From contig JAJEKV010000077.1 in assembly GCA_021234155.1 (NCBI GenBank), forward strand, positions 4,108,653-4,172,652: a DNA stretch of 64,000 bases, read 5' to 3'. The position numbers and the translations under genes were made by a program. Within the stretch, counting starts at the first letter, position 1. Each line of letters opens with the position of its first letter. The notes beneath the pieces were generated by a model. The model had not been told where the DNA came from, made no database searches, and saw only the letters and a list, made by a program, of their open reading frames with translations. Below are positions 23,838 to 34,749 of the stretch, piece after piece. Origin of the DNA: Isoetes taiwanensis. Lineage: Eukaryota > Streptophyta > Lycopodiopsida > Isoetales > Isoetaceae.

Positions 23838-24470
23838 AAAGACAAAGACAAGGACAAGGACAAGGACAAGGAAGGAAGGAAGGAAGGAAGGAAGGAAGTT
23901 TATTTTAACGTCCACGGAGGCCAGAGGCCTATGAGACGGTACATGCAGAGGACAAGGACAAGGACAAGGACAAAGACAAAGATTGTTACGTCCACAAGGA
24001 CCCAAACATAAGCCCCAAGCATAAGACCCAAAGGGTATAAGCCCAAAAAGAACTCGGAGAGGCTATACCCCATAAAGAATCATAACAGTAGTAATAAAGA
24101 AAAGAGTAAAATAAAATGAAACCAGGAAGCATCTAAAAGTGACTCTCCAGGGATTTTGAGGCTATTAGCTAAGGATGAGAACTGTATCTTCCTGATACAC
24201 TGCTCATTTTTTTTGAAGCCTCGCCTCTCAAACCTTCCATAGCTCCTCACATCGCGGGGTTAACTGAACTAGGGAGAGGTCCTCTTGTACTAAGACATTA
24301 GTGCTTTGACATGTTTCCCATGCTATAGTACATGCAGTCTATCCTATGACGCTGAAAAATGCACTAGGAGGTATTGTTTTCGATCTGGTCTCTAAGCACC
24401 CACTCGGGTAAAAGCATGTTGTAATGGATCACTTGGCATGCCCCCCTTGTCCCCCTTTTTGTGGTGCAAG
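23838..24470 (-). mobile_element. LINE 3' fragment with GACAAG-unit tail, minus strand
   Basis: Minus-strand element whose 3' box GTGGACGTAACAAT lies at 23983-23996, with a tail of six-base units (GACAAG on the plus strand) occupying 23838-23980. The tail is split by a second insertion at 23869-23947. Upstream (to about 24470) the phrase AGGGAGAGGTCCTC and neighbours resemble the element at 3297-4545, so both derive from the same family. No intact ORF remains, and the stem arm next to the box is degraded. Confidence 0.65.
23869..23947 (-). mobile_element. Very short LINE 3' end nested in another LINE tail
   Basis: A block of about 79 bases interrupts the GACAAG array. It carries AAGG units, then (minus sense) GTGGACGTTAAAAT and the stem AGGCC-tct-GGCCT. 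Hexamer units resume directly after it, so the array serves as duplicated target. This is a copy truncated to little more than its 3' signature. Confidence 0.8.
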
Positions 24471-24815
24471 GCTGGCATCAAATTGTTGCGTGAGCCATAA
24501 TGATGTCAAAATTAGTAAATGTCAAGAATAGTTAGTAACTGCCAATTTTGGATTTGGTGATCCAATTCAAATTCCTAACAAAGTGAGGGGAATGTATTTA
24601 GTTCAGTTCTAGTGGTTTATCCCGAGTTCTTTCTGTGTCTCAAGATATTTGATGTCGTTAAAGAAAATCAATCTGGTAAGTTTTCTCAGGAAATAAGTAA
24701 GAGTGTTATTTATTTTAAGAGTTTTTCATGTTTTGATTTCTGTGAACTACAGGATATATTTGTTTGAATCACACGTGTGTTTTCGGAGTTAGCTATGGCC
24801 TTTACTTGATAAAGT
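24471..24815. other. No gene recognised
   Basis: No motif or element end is visible in this AT-rich spacer. Confidence 0.35.
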
Positions 24816-24940
24816 AAACGTTGAATTCTTTGATGCTCCCTAGCCAATCAAACCAACCCCAAAGAACCACACATTATAAAAATGTGCGGTTTCCTGGGGT
24901 TGGTTTGATTGGCTAGGGAGCATCAAAGAATTTCAACATT
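24816..24940. mobile_element. Near-perfect hairpin, 60-base arms (MITE-like)
   Basis: 24816-24875 and 24881-24940 are almost exact inverted copies separated by five bases (ATAAA). The outer ends read TAAACGTTGAA and TTCAACATTTA, so TA could be the target as in Stowaway-type elements. Transcribed RNA would fold into one long stem with few bulges, so a small-RNA precursor is an alternative reading. It lies just before the tandem unit at 24949. Confidence 0.85.
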
Positions 24941-25281
24941 TATCTCAATTCCACTTTGGTTCTTTCATATGCATGGGTTGTTGAAACATTGCAATTTCTT
25001 ATGTGAAGCCAAAGTGATATCATAGCCAGCTAAATAATTACCAGCTAGAGTCTAATATCAATAATCTTTCTTTCTTTCTTTATGGGTAATGAGAGGTAAT
25101 GTAGCTTTGTAATGATGTTTTAGGATAATATATTAATATTATGGGATAAAGTTTGGTATGATGATATGGAGTACGAAATGATTTAATTGATTTGATGTGC
25201 ATTAGATTTTGTTGGCCGCAAAATTCCTAGGAAATAAGCTCATGCATGCATTTCTATCCATTTTTGTTTTCTGTTCGAGCC

Positions 25282-25651
25282 ATGAAACGAAGCGCTTCAT
25301 TTGTTCATATTTCTCATGAAGAACCCGAGATCTTTTCTAAGAGACCTCATATTGAATTCCCTCCGATTGAGTTCTTTTAAAAACCCTCTGATTCCAACTC
25401 AGAGAATGATGATGAGGAAGAAGATGTAGAATCAAAGCTGGAAGATCATCAAGGCACACAGCTTTTCGTTAGGGTTGGCTCGACTCGAAAGTGTTGGGGG
25501 AGGAGGAGGAGGAGTTGTTGCAATGGCTTATAAAGGACGCCTCAGGTTTGCATGTGTAGTTTCCTTTCCGTTTCTAATTTACTTTTCTTAATTGTTCTAA
25601 CTTTTTTTAATTGTTTTTTTATTAATGTTGCAACTTACGAACAAGAGAAGT
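25282..25651 (+). pseudogene. Small acidic protein gene, copy A (broken)
   Basis: The frame from the ATG at 25282 reads MKRSASFVHISHEEPEIF and FPPIEFF, then TAA. Beyond it, in shifted frames, come SENDDEEEDVES and a GAG-repeat block. A GT at 25546 matches the donor of copy B, but the acceptor AG of copy B reads AA here (25632-25633), so splicing would fail. The predicted ancestral product is short, very Glu/Asp-rich and probably soluble, perhaps nuclear or chromatin-associated (inference from composition only). I do not recognise the family. Copy A keeps the start that copy B has lost. Confidence 0.55.
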
Positions 25652-25865
25652 GAAGCAGTTTTCGGGCCGCCCCTCTACTTTTTTCCTATTACGATATGCC
25701 TTCAAGTTTTTTTATAATTTTAATTTTTTTTTTTTGAACAGCTTTTGGGCATGTTTTCAAGCCTTTGGGCTCTTTTGATTTGAAGCCTCTGGGTTGTACT
25801 GATTTCAATCCTATGGGCTCCTCTATGATGAAAAGCCTTCGAGCATGATGAATTTAAAGCTCTCT

Positions 25866-26292
25866 TTTTTTTTTTAAGGCAAGATATTTTTATATTTATT
25901 AATAATAATATGTAATAAATACATTTATTCAAGGCTCTGTGATAGCCAGATAACCTACACATGTCAGCACACATCTCAGATCTCTTAATGGATCAAATAT
26001 AACAATCCCGCACTATGAACCCAGATGCGCGAACAGAAAATAGCAAAGCTCCATAAAATCATTAGAAGCAAGATATCATGTGACAGACTAAAGACGACAC
26101 CACCTAATGTTCCACCCCGGAGATACAAGTAGATGAGGCAAGTACAAAGAAAGCTTCCTTCCACGCGTTAACTAGAACCTGCAATCACATATGCATCAAG
26201 ATACTAGAGGGAGGGCACAACAACCCTCACCATCTTCTCCAACCCATATGCCTCTAAGGCCCTCCCAAATAAATGGGTGGTCCACATCTCTT
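25866..26292 (-). mobile_element. L1-type LINE or SINE piece, poly(A)-tailed, minus strand
   Basis: The insert is absent from unit B at the equivalent place (about 31092) and is flanked by GCTCTCT at 25859-25865 and 26293-26299. It starts with a T-run, the reversed poly(A) tail, and in minus sense ends ATAAATATAAAAATATCTTGCC before the A-run. It is 427 bases long and 5' truncated, with no RT sequence. The comparison with unit B makes the boundaries reliable. Confidence 0.8.
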
Positions 26293-26474
26293 GCTCTCTA
26301 GGTAGTAATGAAATATGTAAAAGTTTTAGACTTCAAATATTGTTTCAAAGTAAAGGCGATGTAAATCATAACCTGTTCATGCAATTTCTGTGGTTTAGGA
26401 TTCACCTCTTCTTGCCATTTTGTAACTCACTTGGATTTAGAGTTCATATGAATAGTAGAAGGGGTAGAGTAGGA

Positions 26475-28749
26475 AGGAAGGAAGGAAGGAAGGTACTTTT
26501 ATCATCCACGAGGAGACCAATCGGTCTATGGGACCCAATACAAAAACGCTAAGCAAGCGGATTACCGCCGGGATTAAAAACCCCCTTGAAGAAGGGTTTC
26601 GAGGGAAAAACCGTGGCGACAATGATTTATTGACAAACCTGTCGCTACATATAAAATGCAGAAACACCCAAATATATACAATCATGCACCCAGACCCAAA
26701 GTGCCCTAATGTCCGGGCAGCCAAAGCGAGGGGCAAAGGTGACCCCCAGTCGATTACCTCTGAATGTAATGACCCGTGGCACGCGTCTTGGCGGTGTTCA
26801 TCGGCAAATGCAAGGGCAAGTCCGGCCGTACTAAGGGAGCTGCATCTGGCCCGGATCTTATTTGGGCAACTCGAAAGTGTGAGACTCATCCTCAATGGCA
26901 CCCGTTTGACAAAACCCGTGAGCTTTGTCTGGCGGGGCTCCCAATCCACCGCCTGGGCCTCGATCGCGAAGATGGTGGGCTTTTATGCGAATGGAGGCAA
27001 TGAGTCTGGGCTTTTTCGGCGGTAGGAACGCTGGTAGGGCGTGGGCCCCAGGGCTAACACGGGTTGATGCTCCTTTGTAATGGGCCATTTGACACCGCTC
27101 TAGGCGGCCGGGTCCCCAGTCGCCAGGAAACAGCCGCCTAGGTACTCCAGTCGCCACGACGGGCCGCTGCGCTCCACCGCACGCATCCGTAGGCTTCCGC
27201 ATTCCCATCACGGCGAACCATTGATCTCTTACCCCCAACGGTGGCCACGGTGTAAGCCAAAAGGGAGCCGAGCATCACCCATAGTAACCGCTTTAAATAG
27301 ACGATGTGTCTATCAGGGTCGCCGTCAAGGCCGCAAAGAATCCATTTCTTTGGCCAGAACCGATAGGGGACTGAGTTTCACCCCAAGCCCGCGTGCTAAA
27401 AATGCCTTCTCAAGACTCCAAGTCATTCACGTTCGCCAAAGAGACAGCCAGGGCCCCCAAACCGCGACCGATGGCGAGTGCCGGGCACCGACCGGTGCCG
27501 AACGGATGTATTGATGGCCCCAATCATAGAGCTCGCCGGGTGATTTGTTTCCGCATGGCATAAAGTGCTTTCAGCTGCCGTCACCATAGCGGATAGACGC
27601 CCAGCCAATGAGCGAGGAGGGGAACTCCACCCTAGGTACTTGTAGGTGGGCGTGGCGTCCACTGTGCTGTCCCAGATATATGAGTCACGGGAGGCATGGG
27701 GTGACGTGGAAGAGGATATGAGAACCACTACGGTCTTGGCGAGATTGATGCGCATGTCTGGAAAGCTTGACAAAGGTGTCACAGGGCATCCGTGTGAGAC
27801 CGCATAGCTTCGGGGTGTGGGCGGTGAGCCAACATCGTCGCATAGATAGATGAGTGGCGGATGACACGGGTGCAAAAAGGCGTATGCCATCCCCCATGCT
27901 CGATGGCTGAGGGCTCTAATCGATCAATGTAGAGGCCAAAAAGTGTTGGCGAGAGGGGGCAACCCTGGGACCGGGATACTACTTGGTGAATGCTTGGCGT
28001 CGGCTACATCACGCCAAAACAACTCTCATACAAACGTATATGGCATTCTCGCAGGCGGCGGAGCCCCCGATTGGCGCTTGTCTAGCCCGCGGCTTTTCGG
28101 GAATCAGATCAAAAGCCTTAGCGAAGTCCACAGCAGCAATACAAGTCTGGCAGATGATTCGGCCGTCACGCCTCGCCCGGTGGTCAGCCGCTTTGCCGAG
28201 AATGCCCCATTATGATTTGGCAAATACCGAATCGACCATGATCATCCGGTAATTGGCGGACGGTGTGGAGTAGCCTTGTGAATGGGAACAACCCCGCTTG
28301 GTCCATTGTTGGGAGACCTTCCTGCAATGCTCTCGTTGAAGGGGTAGTGAGGACAAGGCAAGCCGGGTTTCCCTGCCCATTTGAGTAACTTCGGCACTGC
28401 ATACCATCGAGGTCGGTTGCCTTCCCATTAGCCGGCCGTTGTGCAGTGCCCTCCTCAACATCCTCGCCCACGAGAACCAATGGGGGCCATCCTGCAGGGG
28501 GGGTATGGGCGTCTGCGTCCCTGGCGGGTCATAGAGCTGCTTTGCAAGTAATCATTCCCCCTTGCGGGTGTGATGTCCCTCCCAGGGCCGGGTTGGCCTT
28601 CAAGCACTCTGCGCCAAAGGTTCGAGGATAGTGTCCAGCAGGTAGAACATCTCCCTCGATGTTCGCCGTCGCGCGCCTTTGTGTCCGCCGGATGGCGGCG
28701 GAGACTATGTGGTGGCTCATAAGCTGCACTGGATCCGAATGTGCCCGGA
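26475..28749 (-). mobile_element. GC-rich LINE inserted in tandem unit A, minus strand
   Basis: On the minus strand the element runs from about 28749 to a GGAA/CTTC tail at 26475. The 3' signature is stem AGACC-gatt-GGTCT and box GTGGATGATAAAAG (26495-26525). The sequence is markedly richer in G and C than its surroundings. RT motifs are recognisable in shifting frames (see next entry). Unit B continues uninterrupted at the equivalent point (31264), so this is an insertion after the duplication or one lost in B. A target duplication longer than AGG is not visible. Confidence 0.85.
27423..28480 (-). pseudogene. LINE reverse transcriptase
   Basis: Minus-strand blocks in order: RPANGKATDLDGMQCRS (28430), the GKAxGxDG motif; AAVDFAKAFDLIPEKPRA (28120), the DFxKAFDxxPR motif of the palm; QGCPLSPTLFGLYIDRLEP in a neighbouring frame (27950); then LIYLCDDVGSPP (27830) in place of the F-ADDV catalytic box, MRINLAKTVVVLISSS and YKYLGWSSP (27650). 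The motif order is that of LINE RT. Frameshifts occur between nearly every block. The first residue of the ADD triplet reads C, so the enzyme is inactive. Residual codon sense suggests younger age than the 11.5-kb LINE. Confidence 0.85.
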
Positions 28750-28794
28750 CACATGCCCACTCATGAGTCTCTAAATTTGGACACATCACAATTT

Positions 28795-28965
28795 TTGCAT
28801 CCACCACATTACACATCACACCTTCATATGCCAACACATCACATCCATTACATCACACTTTATATGAAAACACATCACACATCATATGACACAACTGCAT
28901 ACATCATATGACAATAAATATCACATATCATATGACAATACATCATGTCACCTATCAACTCACAA
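28795..28965. repeat. CATCACA/CATATGACA short-period repeat
   Basis: Variants of ACATCACA and ATCATATGACA recur in an imperfect array with period near 20 bases. The same array continues in unit B at 31310-31369 and 41576-41680, where the 10.2-kb gypsy element has split it. Confidence 0.7.
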
Positions 28966-29007
28966 TGATTAAAAGGACAAAATTAATAAGTGACAGATCA
29001 CCACTAG

Positions 29008-29159
29008 TTAATTCAAATTTGTGTAGAAATGATCCAAAGGGTTTAATGTTCTCCACACAAATCTATGTCATAAGAGTTCCATCAAAACAAAGGAAACATG
29101 GTAAGCGCAAGGGAAATACCTCCATATTAGATCCTGCCGATGAGGCGAAGATAACTTAG
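29008..29159 (+). pseudogene. Terminal exon of unknown gene, copy A
   Basis: After an AG at 29006-29007 the frame reads NSNLCRNDPKGLMFSTQIYV, then VIRVPSKQRKHGKRKG and LDPADEAKIT before TAG. Copy B (41727-41911) shares the frame but continues NLTDVLSDNE. Copy A has a seven-base deletion near the end that changes frame. The conserved reading frame between copies argues that this was once coding. The family is not recognised. It may belong with the acidic gene upstream in the unit or be a separate gene. Confidence 0.45.
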
Positions 29160-29738
29160 CAGATGTTTTGTCTGATAACAACGAATGACAATTGTAATTC
29201 CATTTTTCTTAAGTATGCCATTTTTTCTAAGTATATTTCTCCAACTTTATTCTAAATGCAGTGCCAACATTATGCATGAGATGGCAATATGGTGCATCTT
29301 GTGATGCAAACTATGTTGGATTTTTAATTGCATGTGGTGCCAACATGGTGCATATGATGCCAATATGCTGCGCGTGATGGCAACATGGTGCGTCAATCGA
29401 TTCTAAGTGTAATCCCAATTCTAACCAGCAAAGTCTGTAATGTCTTCAACTACGAGATTCAAACTTCCAAAACCTCCAAATCGCTTAAGATGATCAGTCT
29501 ATGTGGTTTAATTCCAAAAAAAATATTTCAATTCACAATACCTTTTCCATTTCTAGAAAAACTGCCATGAGATAAATCAATACCATGGGATTCAAAGTTT
29601 TTGGTGGTATTTTTATGCAAATAGAAAGTAGATAGTTGGCAGAAGATGATGTTCAATCATTGCTCAAGTTAAAGGTATAATCTATGAGGTATTCGGGTTT
29701 GAATTTGAGTCAAAAAGGGGTCAATAGAAGTCAACTCT

Positions 29739-30117
29739 GTGACAGACAGATTGTTGATTTTAAGAACTCTGGATCACTACCTTGATCTTTATCTTGAGTT
29801 CATTATGATCAGTTTTGTCCTTCTTTCCCTTTCTTTTGCAATTCCTTTGCTTTTTACCCTCTTGTTGTTGCGCACTTATTTCAAGGACAATGCCAAATTC
29901 TTCGAAGTTGAAATAAAAAAATTTGCCCTTCCTTCACAATGTTTGTGCTTTGTCGAAAGCTGGTCAGTCTGATCTTCTATCATTACTCCAAGATATTCGT
30001 AAGAAACCTTTTACCTTCAACTCATTTGGAAAAATCTTTAATTTTTGCCTCACCAAAGCATCCATGGGTCCTTCTTCTGATCTAGTTGCCATTTGGATAA
30101 TTCCTCAAAGATTCTAA
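29739..30117 (+). other. Conserved block at end of unit A with open frames
   Basis: Similar to 42545-42911 of unit B. Both copies keep a frame ending FGKIFNFCLTKASMGPSS then LVAIWIIPQR. Other frames across the block are interrupted differently in the two copies. It may be coding or simply recently duplicated; no domain is recognised. Confidence 0.35.
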
Positions 30118-30495
30118 ATATCCTTGGTTTCCTTCCTAAGTTCAATTACTCTTTGGTTCTTTCAAATGCATGGGTTGTTGAAACATTGGAATGTCTTATG
30201 TGAAGCCAAAGTGATATCATAGCCAGCTAAATAATTACCAGCTAGAGTCTAGTATTAATAATCTGACTTTCTTTCTTTCGTTTTGGGTCGTGAGAGGTAA
30301 TGTATCTTTGTAATGATGTTTTAGGATAATATATATATTATGAAATAAAGTTTGGTATGATATTCTGGAGTACGAAATGATTTAATTGATTTGATGTGCA
30401 TTCGATTTTGCTTGCCTTAAAATTCCTAGCAAAGAAGCTCATGCATGCCCGCAAAAAAATTGCATTTCCTTCCATATTTATTTTCTGCCTGAGCC

Positions 30496-30888
30496 ATGAA
30501 ATGAAGCGCTTAATTTATTCAGCTTTTCCATGAAGAACCTGAGGTCCCTTCTAAGAGACCCCAAGTTGAATTCCTCCGATTGAGTTCTTTTTGCAAAAAC
30601 CCTCTAATTCTGAGTCAGAGGATGACGATAAGGAAGAAAATGTAGAATCAGAGCTGGAAGATCAGTAATGGCACACATCTTTTTGTCAGGATTGGCTCGA
30701 CCCCGAATCAGATAATGACTGGTTGGAGGAGGAGGAGGAGGAGGAGGAGTTCTTGCAATGGCTTACAAAGGGCGCCTCAGGTTTGCATGTTTACTTTCCT
30801 TTCCGTTTCTAATTTACTTTTCTTAACTGTTCTAACTCTTTTAATTGTTTTTTTTATCAATGTTGCAGCTTATGAACAAGAGAAGTGA
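30496..30888 (+). pseudogene. Small acidic protein gene, copy B (broken)
   Basis: The start region reads ATG-AAA-TGA, so the start used in copy A is closed. The rest is better kept than in A: EFFLQKPSNSESEDDDKEEN and VESELEDQ, a TAA, then WHTSFCQDWLDPESDNDWL, a run of eight glutamates and FLQWLTKGAS. A GT at 30781 and an AG at 30867-30868 bound an 88-base intron with a T-rich 3' end. Exon 2 adds AYEQEK and TGA (30886-30888). The glutamate run is longer than in copy A because of extra GAG units. The product is unrecognised. Confidence 0.55.
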
Positions 30889-31369
30889 AGCAGTTTTCGG
30901 ACTGCCCCTCCTTTTTTTTCTGTTAGGATATGCCTCTGGGTTTTTTTATAAAAAGTTTTTTTTTTCTGAAAAGCCTTTGGGCATCTGACAAGCCTTTGGG
31001 CTCTTTTGATTTGAAGCCTCCGGGCTGTTCTGATTTCAAGGCTCTGGGCTCCTCTATGATGAAATTCAGGCATGATGAATGTAAAGCCCTCTAGGTATTA
31101 ATGAAATATTTAAAAGTTTTAGAATTCGAACTTTGTTTCAAAGTAAAGATGTGTAAATTATAACTGTTCATGCAATTCACGGGGATTAGGATCCATACCT
31201 TCCTGCCATTTTGCAGTTCACTGGATTTAGGGTTCACAAGAATAGTATGAAGGGATAGGGTAGGCCACATGCCCGCTCATTGTTGAATTTGAACATGTCA
31301 CAATTTTTGCATCCACCACATTACACATCACAACCTTCATGCCAACACATCATGCCCATCACACATTAT

Positions 31370-33241
31370 TGTTGCCCCTTGAAGTGGCAACATGAAGAAG
31401 AAATGAAGATATGAAGAAAATTCTAAGTATTGAGGAGCTATTAAGGAAAGGTATCAGGCTGAAAGAGAATCTAGGCCAGGTGAGTACCCCTGCCAAATCC
31501 TTTAGCCAAAACTAGCCATCCTTGATTTTTCCCAAATTTTTGAGCCTATCTCCCATTTCTCCTTGAATTTCCCCTATCGCTAGCCAAATATGCTTCTAAA
31601 GATGCCTAAAAATCCCAAAATGCCAAAAATCTATACCTTTGCCAAGTGGCATCCTAGTCATCATCCAAAGTGCCAAAGATGTCAAAAGTCAAGTGAAAGT
31701 CAAAATAGAAAGTCAAAAGGCACACTTTCCAAAAAATACCCTTTGCCACGTCATCAAGAGTCAAAATGCCACCTAGGATGGCCACCTTGCTCACAAAAAT
31801 GCTTTGTCATTCAACTTTGGTTATATCTTGCCACTTGGGTCAAAATCATGCCACCTCATCAAAAATATCAAGGGGCATTTAAAAATTTCGAAAATCCACT
31901 TAGGCAAAAGCCATGTTTGACCTTGCCACATCATCCTTCATTATGCCAAGTCATCATTTCATCATGTCCGGTCACCATTGATTCACCTTTTTTAGCCAAA
32001 AATCAAAGTGCCATTTTCCAAAATTTGACCACCTCACCATGTTGCCCCAATGAAAATATGCCACCGGCACAAAAAATTTCCAAAAAGACCTTATATAGAC
32101 CCTTTGAATTCCAATTCTTGGGAATCGTGCCCTTTGAGAAAATGTAAAAAAATTGTCCTATTCTACCCCCCCGACCTAGATTCCTTTTCAGCCAATCACC
32201 CCTCCACGTGGCTCACGGTGTGTGGGCGGTGGAGGTACCGAATCCCACGTGGGCAAGACACGCCAATTTAAGAGTTTGCGTGGATCGAGCTATATATACC
32301 TGAGCTGACTTTTTGATTTAGGCCCTGTGGGATATATCCTTTCAAGAAAATCCGCTAAGATCCATTAGGGTTCTATGATTCTCGGCTTCCCGCCAAGACT
32401 TTGAGTGATGCAGCGATTCACACGATCATAATCGACTCGGAACCAATCGAATCATGAAGAGGATGCCAATTAATGGAGATCATGCCAAGAATAGAATATT
32501 GCCTATTTTTGGGAAAGAAGAGTTCGTGGCCATATGCAGACAAATTGGAGCTCTAACTACCCTGACACAGGTCTATAAAGATGATCCAAGCCGTATTCCA
32601 TAGCAGGAGAGGAGATTTTTGATTAGAAACCCGCCCTTGTTCTTGAAAGCCAAGATTTTTGAAGTTCTGATACAAATTCTATTTCAGAGTGATCAAATGG
32701 ATTACCCGATTGTATTATGTTCCTAAGATAATCCGAGAAAAGTTTTCTTTGAGCAATTCATGGTGTTCCCCCTTTCTTCAATCGATTTACGAAGTTTTTT
32801 TCAAAAAATTAGGGTTTTCCCATTTTTATGTGCCAGTCCACTTCTGGCGAACTTTGCCACGAATTCCCCATCAATCTTGATCAACAAATGAGTTGAAATC
32901 AATTCAAGCTATCTGATATTATCTAGATTTAGCTAAACTAATAGCTATTTAATTTGCTCAAATATTTCATTTACATTCAAAGGAAGTTTGTCTGCATCCC
33001 AAAGTTTTTCTTCAATCATTTTCATCACCTTTTGTTAGAAAACATCCAGTCCATACACCCGCATTCACATATCACCTTATTTCTTCACATTTGCACCTCT
33101 TTTCTCATCTTTTCACATCCCTCACCACACCTTTGGCTCTGCACCCTAAAACGACAATTTGGCAAGTATCTTTTAGGAAATCCCACAATTTAGAGATTTG
33201 TGCATCACAGCTTTTTTGCAAGGATTACGTGAAAGGCAACA
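31370..33241 (+). repeat. Gypsy 5' LTR, 1872 bp
   Basis: Near-identical to 39699-41575. A TATA-like CTATATATAC lies at 32290-32299. The first 800 bases are rich in repeated TGCCAC and AAGTCAAAA words. No protein is encoded despite several open frames. Confidence 0.95.
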
Positions 33242-33247
33242 TCTTTT

Positions 33248-33260
33248 TGGAGGTCCCACT
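33248..33260 (+). promoter_or_regulatory. Probable primer binding site of gypsy element
   Basis: TGGAGGTCCCACT begins six bases after the LTR end and starts with TGG, as expected for pairing to a tRNA CCA end. The tRNA is not identified. Confidence 0.6.
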
Positions 33261-33300
33261 TGATTCTCTAAAAACTCTTGCAAAAACTTGAGAGCCCCTC

Positions 33301-34620
33301 ATGGTGAGGCACCCAAGGAAGACTGGTACAGATATGGATGGTGATGGAGAGTTTAGCCATGCTGAAGATATGCCTCCGGAGCCCGGGTTGGCAAAGAAGC
33401 AGGCGCCAAAGAAGAGTTAAAGCACCCCTAGGCAACTATGTCGACCCTATCTTCAAAGTTGAGACGCCTCCTTCACAGCCCCTTTATGACAGAAAGAAGC
33501 CCTTGAGGTATTTTTAAACTCATTTGATGATTATTTTAGGAATCATGCTCCTAGAGGTATGACTAAGTTGGAATTGTTCAAGCTTTCTTTTATCGATGAT
33601 CTTGCTACTAAATGGTTTAACACTCAAAGAAAGATTTATGGTGTTCACACATTTGAAGAGATGAGAAACAGATTCATTGATAGGTTTGGCGAACTGCGTG
33701 ACTCTGAAACTTTGCTTCAAAGAATCGTGATTCTCTTTCTATTAGAAGTGATGAAAGCATAGAAGCTTATGTTGATAGATTTGGAGAGCATGTGATAAAG
33801 TGTGAGTCAAAGGGTGTAGATAATCCTCCTTTGCATTTGATCAACGCTTTTCTTGCATGGTTTGAAGTTCGACCTCCCGTTTACAAGAAGTTAATGAAAA
33901 TACATCAACAACAACGTTTTTGAGACATTACCAAGGGTATTTTCCAAAGCAATTGAGATCAGCGGGCTAAGGGCTGCATTTTCTACTTTTGAGCACGTTG
34001 ATCTTGATTATTTCAATGATTTAGAGACTAACTATGAATTTTGTGGTGCGATGAAGAAGAAAAATTCTTTTGAAGAAGATATGAGAGAAGAGATTTCTAA
34101 GTTGCAAGCTACTAACCTTAAAATTGCAACCGAACATGCCGGGACTGGGCAGAGACACTTATGGAGGTTACCAAGCAACTCTCTCGAGCTCAAGAAGGCT
34201 CCAAAGACTCCGTGAGATGAGGCATCCGATTTCAAGTTTTCAGATTCTACACAAAGTAGAAAACATTGTACCCCACTGTAAGAAATCAGGCCATTAGAAA
34301 GTAGTTGCTGGTCCAAGCCTTGCCCTAGATGTGATAGAAAGGGCCACACCGGTAAGGAGTGCCCCGTGTGTTCATATTGTAAAGAAACAAAGCCATTATG
34401 AAGACAAAAGTGTGGATCAAAGAGTATATGTTGAAAGATAAAGGTAAGATCAGATGCATCCTCTTCATGTCTTTGTTTCTCCGACATGAGAAGGAGGTGA
34501 TGAACTTCAAGAGAAGAAGAGGTCTTGGCTGGGTCGGTACTCCCTATAGCCTAAGATCCAGACCTCGACAAGCCAACATGCCTAGAAATAGCATAGCTCC
34601 TCCGCCTCCGTGATTACAGA
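33301..34620 (+). pseudogene. Gypsy gag
   Basis: ATG at 33301 starts MVRHPRKTGTDMDGDGEF, ending at TAA 33418-33420. The retrotransposon gag domain follows in another frame: FKLSFIDDLATKWFNT and FEEMRNRFIDRFGEL (33559-33762). A CCHC knuckle CPRCDRKGHTGKEC is read at about 34321-34362. The domain order, capsid then zinc knuckle, is normal. Frames change at least three times, so no gag protein can be made. Confidence 0.8.
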
Positions 34621-34749
34621 GCGTTTCACCTCAAAATGACAGCCTGTGTGTTAGGTGAAGTTGACCAGGTGTTGAAGCCTACTAGAGTCACCCTAGATGT
34701 TTTGACCTTGTTAAGAATAGCACCTTCCTATAGAGAGCGTGTCAAAACA

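Larger units (their letters stand above)
24949..30147 (+). repeat. Tandem unit A (about 2.5 kb plus two insertions)
   Basis: Unit A runs from CTTTGGTTCTTTC-ATGCATGGG to TATCCTTGGTTTCCTTCCT and is followed at once by unit B in the same orientation. Removing the L1 piece (25866-26292) and the LINE (26475-28749) leaves about 2.5 kb, which aligns in order with unit B once its own insertions are removed. Contents in order: a short acidic-protein gene, a conserved non-coding block, an AT-rich CATCACA block, a second exon and a terminal conserved block. Ends are read by eye. Confidence 0.85.

Noticed and set aside
26475-28749. Bacterial transfer suggested by high G+C and long overlapping frames
   Set aside because: The minus strand carries ordered LINE RT motifs and the shared LINE 3' signature, so it is a retrotransposon.
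31590-32271. 185-codon and 73-codon frames as genes
   Set aside because: They lie in the gypsy LTR; the matching region of the 3' LTR has frame-changing indels.
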